Source: Armatimonadota bacterium (lineage in GTDB: Bacteria > Sysuimicrobiota > Sysuimicrobiia > Sysuimicrobiales > Kaftiobacteriaceae). From it: 64,000 nucleotides of DNA. The stretch is from positions 186,001 to 250,000 of the forward strand of contig JAVKHY010000003.1 of assembly GCA_031459765.1 (NCBI GenBank), given 5' to 3'. Below, in pieces: positions 1 to 8,182 of the stretch; position 1 is the first letter of the stretch; each line of letters opens with the position of its first letter. Below the pieces are notes generated by a model that saw only the letters and a list, made by a program, of their open reading frames with translations, had not been told where the DNA came from and did no database searches. The translations under genes and the position numbers were made by a program.

Positions 1-13
1 CCGTAGGAGGACG

Positions 14-841
14 GTGAGGCAGACCGGGGCCGCGGTCCTGCGGGTGCCGCGGCCCCCCCGCAGGCTGGCGGAGGTGGCCCGGGCGGTGGCGTGGTTCGTC
101 GCCCCCTTCGTCGCCCTCGGGCTGGTCTGGACGGCGGTCATTGAGGTCTACGATGTCCCGCTGCGGGTGTTCCCCGCGCCGACAGATGTGGCGGGCGCCC
201 TCCGCCAGCAGGCGGCCAGCGGGGCGCTGGGCAATCACATCTGGCAGAGCCTGCGCCGGGTCTTCGTGGGCGGCACGCTGGCCATCCTGACCAGCGTGCC
301 CCTCGGCGTGGCCGTCAGCACGAACCGCGTGGTCGCCGCCTTCTTCGCCCCGATCCTGCGATTTTTCTCCGTGCTGGCCGGCATCGCCTGGATCCCGCTG
401 GCCACCCTGTGGTTCGGTTACGGGTTCGGCGCCATCACCTTCATCATCTTCAACGCCGTGTTCTTCGTTGTGGTCTACAACACCATGCTGGGCGTCAGCC
501 GGATTCCCCTGGCTCTGCGGAATGCGGCCCGGTCCCTGGGTGCCGGACCCTGGCAGATTCTCACGGAGGTCCTGCTGCCCGGGGCGCTGCCCAATATCGT
601 CACCGGCATCCGCACCGGCATGGGCTTCGCCTGGCGCGGATTGATCGCCGCGGAGATCATCGCCACGAACGCCGGACTGGGCTACATGCTGTTCCTGGCC
701 CGGGACTTCTACCGGACCGAGGTGATCGTCCTGGGGATGATCCTCATCGGCGCCATCTGGGTCGCCCTCGACCGGCTGGTGCTGGCCCCGCTGGAGCGGC
801 GCACCATTGAGCGGTGGGGGCTGACGCGACGCGTGACGTGA
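14..841 (+). CDS. NitT/TauT-type ABC transporter permease (1 of 2)
   Basis: A 275-residue inner-membrane permease of the SsuC/TauC family (BPD_transp_1), predicted to form half of the channel of an importer for nitrate, sulfonate, taurine or a pyrimidine-like compound. Hydrophobic segments recur from about residue 25 to 260. The EAA-type cytoplasmic loop that contacts the ATPase is near residues 170-200 (AARSLGAGPWQILTEVLLPG). The start is GTG at 14, with AGGAGG at 5-10. A homologous permease and the ATPase follow on the same strand. The periplasmic binding protein that would give the substrate is not in the window and probably lies just upstream. Confidence 0.88.
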   Translation: MRQTGAAVLRVPRPPRRLAEVARAVAWFVAPFVALGLVWTAVIEVYDVPLRVFPAPTDVAGALRQQAASGALGNHIWQSLRRVFVGGTLAILTSVPLGVAVSTNRVVAAFFAPILRFFSVLAGIAWIPLATLWFGYGFGAITFIIFNAVFFVVVYNTMLGVSRIPLALRNAARSLGAGPWQILTEVLLPGALPNIVTGIRTGMGFAWRGLIAAEIIATNAGLGYMLFLARDFYRTEVIVLGMILIGAIWVALDRLVLAPLERRTIERWGLTRRVT

Positions 842-877
842 GCGGGGAAAGGATCCGCCCCGCCCGCAGGGGGCGCG

Positions 878-911
878 ACGGGCGATGACGGTCGACGGGC
901 GATGACGGTCG
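878..911 (+). repeat. perfect 17-bp tandem duplication over a start codon
   Basis: The 17-mer ACGGGCGATGACGGTCG occurs twice in direct succession (878-894 and 895-911). Each copy carries an ATG, at 885 and 902. Only the second is in frame with the downstream permease, because 17 is not a multiple of three. No clear ribosome binding site precedes either one. Confidence 0.9.
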
Positions 912-1732
912 CCGCGGGGACACCTGTGGTCCACCCGCCGCTGTGGCGCCGGGTCCTGGGGTGGATGCTCACCAGGCCGACCTGGCGCACCCTGGGTCCG
1001 TTCATCCCGGTGGTGGCGCTGTGGGGCCTGGTGGTGCGCCTGGAGATCTTCCCCCGCGCCTTCTTCCCGGGCCCGCTGGATGTGCTGCGGGCCTTCGGCA
1101 CTCTCGTCTACAAGGGGATCCTGCCGCAGTACCTGCAGGACAGCGTGGTGCGCCTGGCCGTCGGTGCGGCGGCGGGTGTGCTCGTGGGCGTGCCCTTCGG
1201 GCTGCTCATCGGCCTGCACGCCGGGAGTTACCGCTTCTTCTGGCCCCTGGTGATCTTCTTTCAGGCCATCGGCGACATCGCCTGGCTGCCCATCCTGCTC
1301 ATCTGGTTCGGGTTCACCCTGCGCACCATGACCTTCGTCATCGTCTACACCGTGGTGTTCCCCGTGATCTTCAACACGGCGCTGGGGGTGCGCACCGTGC
1401 CGACGGAGATGATCCGGGCGGCGCAGATGCTCGGCGCGCCGCGCTGGCGCATCCTCACCGACGTCTTTGTGCCGGGGGCGCTGCCCAACATCGTCACCGG
1501 CCTGCGCAACGGATTGGGCTACGGGTGGCGGGCGCTCATCGCGGCGGAGATCATCGTCGGCACTAGCGGCATCGGCTTCATGATGTTCGACGCGCGGCGC
1601 AGCGGCAGCGTGGTGGAGATGTTGCTGGGGATGATCGTCCTGGGCATCCTCTGGTACGTCGTCGACGGCGGGTTGCTGGCCCCGCTGGAACGGGCGACGG
1701 TCCGGCGCTGGGGGATGGTCGTCGATGGCTGA
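902..1732 (+). CDS. NitT/TauT-type ABC transporter permease (2 of 2)
   Basis: A second SsuC/TauC-family permease of 276 residues, clearly paralogous to the one at 14-841. Both share an AAQMLGAPRW / AARSLGAGPW style coupling loop and a GALPNIVTG motif after it. About six membrane segments are expected. The two probably form a heterodimeric channel served by the ATPase whose start overlaps this gene's end by 8 bp. The start is ATG 902, inside a 17-bp tandem duplication and without a recognisable Shine-Dalgarno sequence, so translation may depend on coupling. Most importers of this family use a single permease gene, so a tandem pair is less usual. Confidence 0.87.
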   Translation: MTVAAGTPVVHPPLWRRVLGWMLTRPTWRTLGPFIPVVALWGLVVRLEIFPRAFFPGPLDVLRAFGTLVYKGILPQYLQDSVVRLAVGAAAGVLVGVPFGLLIGLHAGSYRFFWPLVIFFQAIGDIAWLPILLIWFGFTLRTMTFVIVYTVVFPVIFNTALGVRTVPTEMIRAAQMLGAPRWRILTDVFVPGALPNIVTGLRNGLGYGWRALIAAEIIVGTSGIGFMMFDARRSGSVVEMLLGMIVLGILWYVVDGGLLAPLERATVRRWGMVVDG

Positions 1733-2495
1733 CCTGGTCATTCGCCACGTGAGCAAGACCTACTTCGACGTCTACACCGGCCAGCACGTGCACGCCCTGC
1801 GCGACGTCTCCCTGGAACTGCGCGAGGGGGAGTTCGTCAGTATCGTCGGGCCCAGCGGGTGCGGCAAGACCACGCTGCTGAACATCATCGCCGGTTTCAT
1901 CCCCCCCAGCCGCGGCGAGGTCCTGCTGGACGGCCGGCGCGTCACCGGCCCCGGCCCCGACCGGGGCGTGGTCTTCCAGAGTTTCGCCCTCTTCCCATGG
2001 AAGACGGTGCTGGACAACGTGGCCTTCGGGTTGAAGATGCGCGGCGTGCCCAAGCCGGAGCGCGATCGCATCGCCCGGGAGTACATCGCGCTGGTGGGGT
2101 TGACCGGCTCCGAGTACCAGTACCCCCACGAGCTCTCCGGCGGGATGCAGCAGCGTGTGGGCGTGGCCCGGGTGCTGGCCAATCACCCCGAGGTCATGCT
2201 CATGGACGAACCCTTCGCCAGCGTGGATGCCCAGACACGGATGACGCTGCAGGAAGAGCTGACCCGGATCTGGGAGGCCAAGCGCCCGACGATCCTGTTC
2301 GTCACCCACGACGTGGAAGAAGCCGTCTTTCTGGCCAACCGCGTCGTGGTGCTCAGTTCCCGCCCGGCCACGGTGCGCGAAGTCGTGGAGATTCCGCTGG
2401 CGCGGCCGCGGGTCTGGACGGCGCTCGTGGAGGATCCGATCTACAAGCGCCTGGTCGGCCGCGTGCTGGCGCTGGTGCGGACGCCCGCGACATGA
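1725..2495 (+). CDS. NitT/TauT-type ABC transporter ATP-binding protein
   Basis: A 256-residue ABC ATPase of the SsuB/TauB type that powers the two permeases upstream. Visible motifs are Walker A GPSGCGKTT (about residue 42), the Q-loop FQSFALFPW, the signature LSGGMQQRVGVAR, Walker B VMLMDEPFA and the switch histidine in FVTHDVEEA. The FALFPWKTV and EAVFLANRV wording is typical of this subfamily. The gene starts 8 bp inside the preceding permease, so the three genes form one transcription unit. The substrate cannot be deduced without the binding protein. Confidence 0.93.
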   Translation: MADLVIRHVSKTYFDVYTGQHVHALRDVSLELREGEFVSIVGPSGCGKTTLLNIIAGFIPPSRGEVLLDGRRVTGPGPDRGVVFQSFALFPWKTVLDNVAFGLKMRGVPKPERDRIAREYIALVGLTGSEYQYPHELSGGMQQRVGVARVLANHPEVMLMDEPFASVDAQTRMTLQEELTRIWEAKRPTILFVTHDVEEAVFLANRVVVLSSRPATVREVVEIPLARPRVWTALVEDPIYKRLVGRVLALVRTPAT

Positions 2496-2513
2496 CGGGG
2501 GCCTGAGGGCGCG

Positions 2514-2837
2514 ATGAAGTCGCCCGCCGTCCGCGTCGCCGTGGCGCTGGTCGTGCTGACCCTGGCCTGGCAGGGATGGCTGTTCTGGCAGGCCAGGGCC
2601 AAGGTCCCCGCCGATCTTGCCGCGTACGTCTCGGACCGCGGCACGGTGGATCTCGTCGTCACCCTGCGCTTCCCGCCCGAGCGCTTCCATGTGCTGATGT
2701 TTCAGCGCTTCGGACGCGTGGTCGGGACCGAGGGCCGCGCTGTGGAACTGCGCGGGGTCCCCCTTGGACGCGTGCGGGAGATCGCCCGGTTCTACTGGGT
2801 CGAGCGCATCGTCCCGGCTCCGCCCGAGAGGCCCTAG
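2514..2837 (+). CDS. small single-pass membrane protein, unknown
   Basis: A 107-residue protein that I do not recognise. Residues 5-25 form one hydrophobic segment (signal anchor or uncleaved signal), followed by a soluble part of about 80 residues rich in R, V and P, with no cysteines and no known motif. It begins 18 bp after the ABC ATPase on the same strand and may be cotranscribed with it. Nothing shows that it belongs to the transporter. Confidence 0.6.
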   Translation: MKSPAVRVAVALVVLTLAWQGWLFWQARAKVPADLAAYVSDRGTVDLVVTLRFPPERFHVLMFQRFGRVVGTEGRAVELRGVPLGRVREIARFYWVERIVPAPPERP

Positions 2838-2857
2838 CGACCGGGAAGCGGCGGAGG

Positions 2858-2877
2858 CGGCCGGCGGCCGGCGGCCG
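2858..2877 (+). repeat. short GC heptamer repeat
   Basis: The heptamer CGGCCGG is repeated almost three times between the small membrane protein and the quinone oxidoreductase. It lies in a 138-bp intergenic stretch with no other structure I can support. It is probably a replication-slippage product in GC-rich spacer DNA. Confidence 0.6.
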
Positions 2878-2975
2878 ACGGCGGGGCCCCAGGCCTGAGG
2901 GATCGCCGCGGGTTGCGTCGAACCCCGAGGACGCAGTCGAATAGCGGTAGAGCGGTCGGACCGAGGAGGGCAACG

Positions 2976-3944
2976 ATGAAGGCCGTGCGGATTCACGAGA
3001 CGGGAGGGCCCGAGGTGCTGCACTGCGAGGAGGTGCCCCGGCCCGCACCGGGACCCGGGCAGGCGCTGGTCCGGCTGCACGCCGCCGGCGTGAACTTCCT
3101 CGACATCTACCACCGCACCGGCCTCAACCCGCTGCCGCTGCCGGCGATCCTGGGCAACGAAGGCGCCGGCGTCGTCGAGGCGATCGGGCCCGGGGTGACG
3201 GAGGTCGCGCCGGGGGATCGGGTGGCCTTTACCAACGTGCTGGGCAGCTACGCCGAGTTCGTCGTCGCGCCGGCCTGGCGTCTTGTCCCGATCCCGGGGA
3301 CCTGCGACTTCCGCCAGGCCGCCGCCGCGATGTTGCAGGGGATGACCGCGCACTACCTGACCCACACCACCTATCCGCTCCGCCCCGGGGAATGGGCGCT
3401 GGTCCACGCCGCGGCGGGCGGCGTCGGCGCCCTGCTGGTGCAGCTGGCCAGGCGGCGCGGAGCCCGGGTGATCGCCACCGTGTCCACGGAAGAGAAGGCG
3501 GCCGTCGCCCGGGAGGCGGGCGCAGACGTCTGCGTCATTTACACCCGCGAGGACTTCGTGCAGGCGGCGAAGCAGGCGACGGAGGGAGCCGGCGTCCAGG
3601 TGGTCTACGACTCCGTGGGCAAGGACACCTTCGAGCGGGGACTGGACTGCCTGGCCGTGCGCGGCGTGATGGTGCTCTACGGACAGGCCAGCGGCCCGGT
3701 GGCGCCCGTCGATCCCCGCGTGCTCAACGCCAAGGGGTCGCTGTTTCTCACCCGCCCCTCCCTGCACCACTACACCCGCACCAGGGCGGAACTGCTGGCC
3801 CGCGCCGGCGATGTGTTGCAGTGGGTCCAGGACGGCAGCCTGCGCCTCCGCATCGACCGCACCTACCCGCTGGCCGAGGCCGCCGAGGCGCACCGCCGGC
3901 TCGAGGGCAGGGCGGCCCTCGGCAAGCTTCTGCTGGTCCCCTGA
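2976..3944 (+). CDS. qor: NADPH:quinone oxidoreductase (zinc-free MDR family)
   Basis: A 322-residue medium-chain dehydrogenase/reductase of the QOR type, reducing quinones or similar acceptors with NADPH in the cytosol. The N-terminal GroES-like domain (1-125) has [17 protein letters not shown] and [13 protein letters not shown]. The nucleotide-binding domain has the Rossmann motif [14 protein letters not shown] near residue 150. The zinc-binding cysteines of alcohol dehydrogenases are absent, as expected for QOR. ATG 2976 is chosen because the family begins [13 protein letters not shown] and because GAGGAGG lies 7 bp upstream. An in-frame ATG at 2913 would add 21 unrelated residues. It appears monocistronic. 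Confidence 0.9.
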   Translation: MKAVRIHETGGPEVLHCEEVPRPAPGPGQALVRLHAAGVNFLDIYHRTGLNPLPLPAILGNEGAGVVEAIGPGVTEVAPGDRVAFTNVLGSYAEFVVAPAWRLVPIPGTCDFRQAAAAMLQGMTAHYLTHTTYPLRPGEWALVHAAAGGVGALLVQLARRRGARVIATVSTEEKAAVAREAGADVCVIYTREDFVQAAKQATEGAGVQVVYDSVGKDTFERGLDCLAVRGVMVLYGQASGPVAPVDPRVLNAKGSLFLTRPSLHHYTRTRAELLARAGDVLQWVQDGSLRLRIDRTYPLAEAAEAHRRLEGRAALGKLLLVP

Positions 3945-4102
3945 AGGAATCCTCCCGCGCCGGCAGAGGGGGACGGCGCATCCCGCTCCGGCGCCGGACG
4001 GGCTCGGGGGAGGACCCGTTGTCTATGACCCTCTCCGCGGTGGCACCTCACGGGTGAGCGGTTCCGACCGAGGGGTGCGGGTCCCCAGCCCCCGTTGCGG
4101 AG

Positions 4103-5221
4103 ATGGCGATGGCCGAACCGGCGGCCGCCCCGCCCAGGGCGGGGGAACAGGAAGGCAGTCCCGCGCGTCTCCTCCTCGACGCCTGGTTCGGCACGCCCGA
4201 CAATCCCATCGCCGCCCACCACGCCGTCCTGCGGCTCACCTACGGGCTGACGCCGGCCGTGGTCATCATGGCGGCGCTGGCCCGGCTGCTGGGCATCGAC
4301 CTCCCGCTGTGGCTGATCGTGTTCCAGGCGGTCGTGCTGATGGCCACCACCTGGCGGCAGGAACGGCTGGTCATCGAGGGCGTCGTCACACCCTTCATGG
4401 CCGCCGCCCATCTGAACCTGGGCCTGCTCCTGCTCACGACCTGGGTCGCCTTCTCCGGGGGCGTGCAGAGCCCGTTCGTCTGGGCCTACGCGGTGATCAT
4501 CGCCATCTACGGCGTGCTGTGGGGCGCGCGGTTCGCGCTGGTCACGGCCACGCTGTGCAGCGTCTACCTCCTCTCCATCCTGGGGCTGATGCGGCTGGGG
4601 CTGGCCCTCAACCCGGCCCCCCTGGCCGTCCCCCTGACGCTGCCCGGTCGCGTCTTCCTGCTGAGCTATGTGGCGATGTTCTACGTCGTCGCCGTGGTGG
4701 CCGGGGCGCTGCGGCGTCAGGCCCTCGAGGTCTTTCGCCTGGCGCTCACCGACCCGCTGACCGGGCTGGCCAACCGGCGGGCCCTCCGCCAGGGGCTGGA
4801 CCGCGAGCTGGCCCTGGCCGAACGCTACGGCCATCCCTGCGCCGTGCTCGTCCTGGAGGTCGACCGCTTCAAGGAGATCAACGATCGGTTTGGCCACCTC
4901 CAGGGCGACGCGGCGCTGCGCAGGGTCGCGACGACGCTGCGCAGCGCCTGCCGCTCCACCGACCTGCTGGCCCGGTTTGGCGGCGACGAGTTCGTCGCCG
5001 TCCTCCCCCACACGGGGATGGAGGAGGCCCGGGGGGTGGGGGACCGGATCCGCCGCGACGTCGAAGAGGCTGCCCCGCTGCGCGGGCTCCAGCTCACCTT
5101 GAGCGCGGGGGTGGCCGTCTTTCCCGACCACGGCCGGACCTCGCGCGACCTCCTCGAGGCCGCCGATCGCGCCATGTACCGCGTCAAGCAGCGGGGAGGC
5201 AACGGCACCGAGGTGGCCTGA
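4103..5221 (+). CDS. membrane-bound diguanylate cyclase (GGDEF)
   Basis: A 372-residue protein that should make cyclic di-GMP from two GTP. Residues 40-205 hold about five to six hydrophobic segments (a MASE-like sensor region I cannot name). Residues 210-370 are a GGDEF domain with the active-site GGDEF at 293-297. An RxxD motif (RSTD) lies five residues before it, which is the product-inhibition I-site, so feedback control is expected. No EAL or HD-GYP domain is present. The 158-bp upstream gap has no c-di-GMP riboswitch that I can recognise. It appears to be a single-gene unit, since the zinc operon has its own promoter. Confidence 0.9.
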   Translation: MAMAEPAAAPPRAGEQEGSPARLLLDAWFGTPDNPIAAHHAVLRLTYGLTPAVVIMAALARLLGIDLPLWLIVFQAVVLMATTWRQERLVIEGVVTPFMAAAHLNLGLLLLTTWVAFSGGVQSPFVWAYAVIIAIYGVLWGARFALVTATLCSVYLLSILGLMRLGLALNPAPLAVPLTLPGRVFLLSYVAMFYVVAVVAGALRRQALEVFRLALTDPLTGLANRRALRQGLDRELALAERYGHPCAVLVLEVDRFKEINDRFGHLQGDAALRRVATTLRSACRSTDLLARFGGDEFVAVLPHTGMEEARGVGDRIRRDVEEAAPLRGLQLTLSAGVAVFPDHGRTSRDLLEAADRAMYRVKQRGGNGTEVA

Positions 5222-5256
5222 GGCCCGCCGCCGCGGCAGGGTGAGCGCCCAGGCCC

Positions 5257-5286
5257 TTGACATCCCGCCTGCTCCGCCGGTAGGCT
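5257..5286 (+). promoter_or_regulatory. sigma-70-type promoter of the zinc operon
   Basis: TTGACA at 5257-5262 is a perfect -35 box. TAGGCT at 5281-5286 is the likely -10 with an 18-bp spacer. The same TAGGCT -10 is found in front of tRNA-Pro at 20 kb. The transcript would start near 5293, about 50 nt before the regulator gene. Confidence 0.65.
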
Positions 5287-5303
5287 GGACGGCGGGGCGT
5301 TAC

Positions 5304-5318
5304 TGCAAGTGATTTTCA
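5304..5318 (+). promoter_or_regulatory. Zur-like operator
   Basis: TGCAAGTGATTTTCA is a pseudo-palindrome in which the two 7-base arms match at 5 of 7 positions around a central G. It closely resembles the TGAAAAT-N-ATTTTCA type of Zur box and overlaps a Fur-box-like string (GTGATTTTCATTATC, 5309-5323). It lies just after the predicted transcription start and before a Fur-family gene followed by znuACB. Zinc-responsive autoregulation of the operon is therefore the natural reading. Confidence 0.65.
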
Positions 5319-5345
5319 TTATCGAGACCGGGGGAGGAGCGGGCG

Positions 5346-5774
5346 GTGGACGATGCGGTGGCCACGGTGGCGGAGCGGCTGCGCAGGCACGGCCGCCGGA
5401 TGACCGTCCAGCGGCGGGCCGTGCTGGAGGCGATGGCGGCCCTGGGCTGCGCCCAGGACGCGGAGGCGATCCACCAGCGGGCGCGCCGGGCGCACGGGCG
5501 GTTGGGCCTCGTCACCGTGTACCGGACGCTGGAGGCCTTTGTCGCCGAGGGGCTGGCCGAACGGGTCTTCTTCGGCGACGGGCGGGCCCGCTACGAACTG
5601 CAGGACCGCCGTCACCACCACCACCTCGTCTGCCTGGGCTGCGGTCGGGTGGCGCGGCTGGAGGGCTGTCGCCTGCCGCCGCCGCCGCAGCTGGGACGGC
5701 TCCACGGATTCCGCGTGACCGCGCACCGGCTGGAGCTTTTCGGCTACTGCCGGGATTGCCGGAGCGGCCGATAA
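5346..5774 (+). CDS. zur: Fur-family regulator, probably zinc uptake regulator Zur
   Basis: A 142-residue Fur-family repressor. The N-terminal winged helix (about 10-80) has the MTVQRRAVLEAM and LVTVYRTLEAF helices. The C-terminal dimerisation domain carries the HHHHLVCLGCG metal motif and the final YCRDC pair, together giving the two CxxC structural zinc site. It heads an operon encoding a zinc-type ABC importer, and a Zur-like box precedes it, so Zur is preferred over Fur (iron) or Mur (manganese). The start is GTG 5346 behind GGGGGAGGAG. Its stop lies inside the start region of the binding-protein gene, implying translational coupling. Confidence 0.85.
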   Translation: MDDAVATVAERLRRHGRRMTVQRRAVLEAMAALGCAQDAEAIHQRARRAHGRLGLVTVYRTLEAFVAEGLAERVFFGDGRARYELQDRRHHHHLVCLGCGRVARLEGCRLPPPPQLGRLHGFRVTAHRLELFGYCRDCRSGR

Positions 5775-6640
5775 AAGCGGCCGTCCTCCTCGTGGTCGGC
5801 CTCGTCGCCGCGGGCTGCGCGCCGCGGCAGGCGGCGCCGTCGGGGCGGGTCGCCGTCGCGGCCACCATCTACCCGGTGGCCGAGTTCGCCCGGCGGGTGG
5901 GAGGGGAGCGGGTGGAGGTGCGCGAGATCGTGCCGCCGGGGGTGGAACCCCACGATTACGAGCCGGCTCCCCAGGACCTCGTCACGCTGCACCGGTCGCG
6001 CGTCTTCGTGTACAACGGAGCCGGCTTCGAGCCCTGGGTGGGGCGGACGCTGCCCGGGCTGCCTCCCTCGGTGGTGGCCGTGGACGGCAGCGCGGGGCTT
6101 CCCCTGCGCAGGGGAGATCCCCACCTCTGGCTCGACCCCGTGCTGGCGCAGGCCCAGGCGGAACGCCTCCGGGACGGCCTGATCCGCGCCGATCCCGACG
6201 GGCGGGCGCACTATGAGCGGGGCGCCCGAAAGCTGATTGCCGATCTCGCCGCCCTGGACCGCCGGTACGCGCAGACCCTGGGCCGGTGCGCGCGCCGGGA
6301 ATTCGTCACGGCGCACGATGCGTTCGGGTATCTGGCCGCGCGCTATGGTCTGCAGCAGGTGCCGGTGACCGGGATCGACCCGGAGGCCGAACCGACCCCG
6401 GCACGCCTGCGCCAGATCATCGCCACGATCCGGCGGACGGGAGCGACAGCCGTCTTCACCGAATCGTTCCTCAATCCACGGGTGGCGGAAACCCTGGCCC
6501 GCGAGACCGGCGTCCGCGTGCTGGTACTGGATCCGCTCGAGGGGCTGAGCGCCGAGGACCGGGCCCGGGGGCGGAACTACTTCACGGTGATGGATGAGAA
6601 CCTCACCCATCTGGCCGACGGACTCGACTGCGGACGGTAG
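5756..6640 (+). CDS. znuA: zinc ABC transporter substrate-binding lipoprotein ZnuA
   Basis: An extracytoplasmic metal-binding protein (SBP_bac_9) that delivers Zn2+ to ZnuBC. The best start is TTG at 5756, overlapping zur by 19 bp. It gives 294 residues with a short basic region, a hydrophobic stretch and a lipobox ending AAGC (Cys about residue 21). The four expected metal ligands are visible as His66 (PHDYEP), His123 (DPHLWLD), His187 (AHDAFGY) and Asp259 (LDPLEG). The 64- and 72-residue spacings of the last three match those known for ZnuA. The His-rich acidic loop found in enterobacterial ZnuA is missing. The frame has no ATG near the start, so the TTG call is an inference. Confidence 0.85.
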   Translation: MPERPIKAAVLLVVGLVAAGCAPRQAAPSGRVAVAATIYPVAEFARRVGGERVEVREIVPPGVEPHDYEPAPQDLVTLHRSRVFVYNGAGFEPWVGRTLPGLPPSVVAVDGSAGLPLRRGDPHLWLDPVLAQAQAERLRDGLIRADPDGRAHYERGARKLIADLAALDRRYAQTLGRCARREFVTAHDAFGYLAARYGLQQVPVTGIDPEAEPTPARLRQIIATIRRTGATAVFTESFLNPRVAETLARETGVRVLVLDPLEGLSAEDRARGRNYFTVMDENLTHLADGLDCGR

Positions 6641-7382
6641 CCCGGACGTCGCCGTCCTGGAGCACGTGTGCTACGACGTGGGGGACACCCGCGTCCTGGA
6701 GGGGGTGACCCTGCGCATCGGCAGGGGCGACTTCCTCGGAATCATCGGACCCAACGGTGCGGGCAAGACCACCCTGCTGCGCGTGATGCTCGGGCTGCTG
6801 ACACCGTCCTGCGGACACGTCACCCTGTTCGGCACCGATGTGCGCCGCTTCCGTGCGTGGTATCGCATCGGCTATGTGCCGCAGCGGCCCGTCGCCGAGC
6901 GGCGCTTTCCGGCCAGCGTCTTTGAGGTGGTGATGAGCGGGTGCTCGGCACGCGTCGGGCCGGGACACCGATACGGCGTCGCGGAGCGGGAGGCGGCGCT
7001 GCAGGCGCTGGAGACGGTGGGCATGGCGGGCGTCCGCGACCGCGTCATCGGCCGCCTTTCCCCGGGGCAGCAGCAGCGGGTCTTCATCGCCCGCGCCCTG
7101 GTCCACCGTCCGGAGCTGCTCATCCTCGACGAGCCGACCGTGGGCGTGGACGTGGACGCCCAGGAGCAGTTCTACGCGCTGCTGCGCCACCTCAACCGCC
7201 AGCTGCACACGACCCTGGTGCTGGTCTCCCACGACATCACCGTCGTGGCCCGGGAGGTCACCCGGCTGGCCTGCCTGAACCGTTCGCTCGTTTTCCACGG
7301 TGACCCGGCGGAGGCGATGCGCAGCGGCGCGCTGGAGCAGCTGTACCGGGCGCAGAGCCTGGTCGTGGCCCACCGCCACTAA
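6594..7382 (+). CDS. znuC: zinc ABC transporter ATP-binding protein ZnuC
   Basis: A 262-residue ABC ATPase energising zinc import. Motifs are Walker A GPNGAGKTT (about residue 47), the Q-loop YVPQRPVAERRFPASVFEVV typical of zinc/manganese ATPases, the signature LSPGQQQRVFIARAL, Walker B LLILDEPTVGVD and the switch His in VSHDITVV. ATG 6594 overlaps znuA by 47 bp. The first 18 or so residues are not family-like, so a later start near 6666 (GTG) is possible. It is followed after 2 bp by the permease gene. Confidence 0.9.
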   Translation: MRTSPIWPTDSTADGSPDVAVLEHVCYDVGDTRVLEGVTLRIGRGDFLGIIGPNGAGKTTLLRVMLGLLTPSCGHVTLFGTDVRRFRAWYRIGYVPQRPVAERRFPASVFEVVMSGCSARVGPGHRYGVAEREAALQALETVGMAGVRDRVIGRLSPGQQQRVFIARALVHRPELLILDEPTVGVDVDAQEQFYALLRHLNRQLHTTLVLVSHDITVVAREVTRLACLNRSLVFHGDPAEAMRSGALEQLYRAQSLVVAHRH

Positions 7383-7384
7383 CG

Positions 7385-8182
7385 ATGCCGGAGATCCTGC
7401 AGTACGGCTTCATGCAGCGCGCCCTGCTGGCCGGGGTAATGATCGCCATGATCGCGCCCACCATCGGGGTCTTCCTGGTCCTCCGCCGGCTCAGCCTCAT
7501 CGCCGATACGCTGTCTCACGTGGCGCTGGCCGGCGTGGCCGCGGCCCTGCTGGCCGGATGGCATCCTGCCGCGGGCGCCTTCCTGGCCGCGATCATCGGG
7601 GCCGTGGGGATCGAGCGGATGCGCGTCTCCGGGCGACTGGTCGGCGACGCCGCGCTGGCGATCTTTCTCTCCGGAGGGCTCGCCGTCGCCGTGGTGCTGA
7701 TCGGCCTGAGCGGCGGCTTCCGGGTCGATCTCTTCACCTACCTGTTCGGGGCGATCACCGCGGTGCAGCCGCGCGACCTGTGGGTCATCCTCGGGCTCGG
7801 ACTGGGCGTGCTGGCCGCGGTGGCAATCTTCTACAAGGAGTTGTTTGCCATCGCCTTCGATGAGGAGGCCGCCCGGGTGCAGGGCGTCCCGGTGGACGCC
7901 CTCAACCTGCTGGTCACGGTGCTCGTGGCCGTGACGGCGGTGGTGGCGATGCGGGTGGTCGGAGTGCTCCTGACGAGCGCGCTCATCGTGATCCCCGCCG
8001 CAACCGCCCTGCGCCTCGCCGGCACCTTCCGGGCCACGCTGCTGCTGGCCGTGGCCAGCGCCCTGATCTCCGTCCTGGCCGGCATGACCGCCGCCTTCTA
8101 TCTCAATCTCGCCGCGGGAGGGGCGATCGTGCTGACCGCCATCGCCCTCTTCGCCGCGACGAGTGTCCTCAGGCGGAGTTGA
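7385..8182 (+). CDS. znuB: zinc ABC transporter permease ZnuB
   Basis: A 265-residue ABC-3 family integral membrane protein with about seven to eight hydrophobic segments, the channel of the zinc importer. Typical family wording is PTIGVFLVLRRLSLIADTLSHVALAG near the N-terminus and VLLTSALIVIPAATALRLA near residue 200. It is the last gene of zur-znuA-znuC-znuB. Its 3' end overlaps the convergent dienelactone hydrolase gene by 14 bp, and no terminator hairpin is evident. Confidence 0.92.
   Translation: MPEILQYGFMQRALLAGVMIAMIAPTIGVFLVLRRLSLIADTLSHVALAGVAAALLAGWHPAAGAFLAAIIGAVGIERMRVSGRLVGDAALAIFLSGGLAVAVVLIGLSGGFRVDLFTYLFGAITAVQPRDLWVILGLGLGVLAAVAIFYKELFAIAFDEEAARVQGVPVDALNLLVTVLVAVTAVVAMRVVGVLLTSALIVIPAATALRLAGTFRATLLLAVASALISVLAGMTAAFYLNLAAGGAIVLTAIALFAATSVLRRS

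Noticed and set aside
1578-3893. 771-codon open frame on the minus strand
   Set aside because: It runs antisense through the ABC ATPase, a small gene and the quinone oxidoreductase. It is His/Arg/Gly/Pro-rich with no domain, a usual artefact of high third-position GC.
3945-4102. c-di-GMP riboswitch upstream of the first diguanylate cyclase
   Set aside because: No GEMM-I or GEMM-II core sequence found. The spacer is only GC-rich with short unrelated hairpins.
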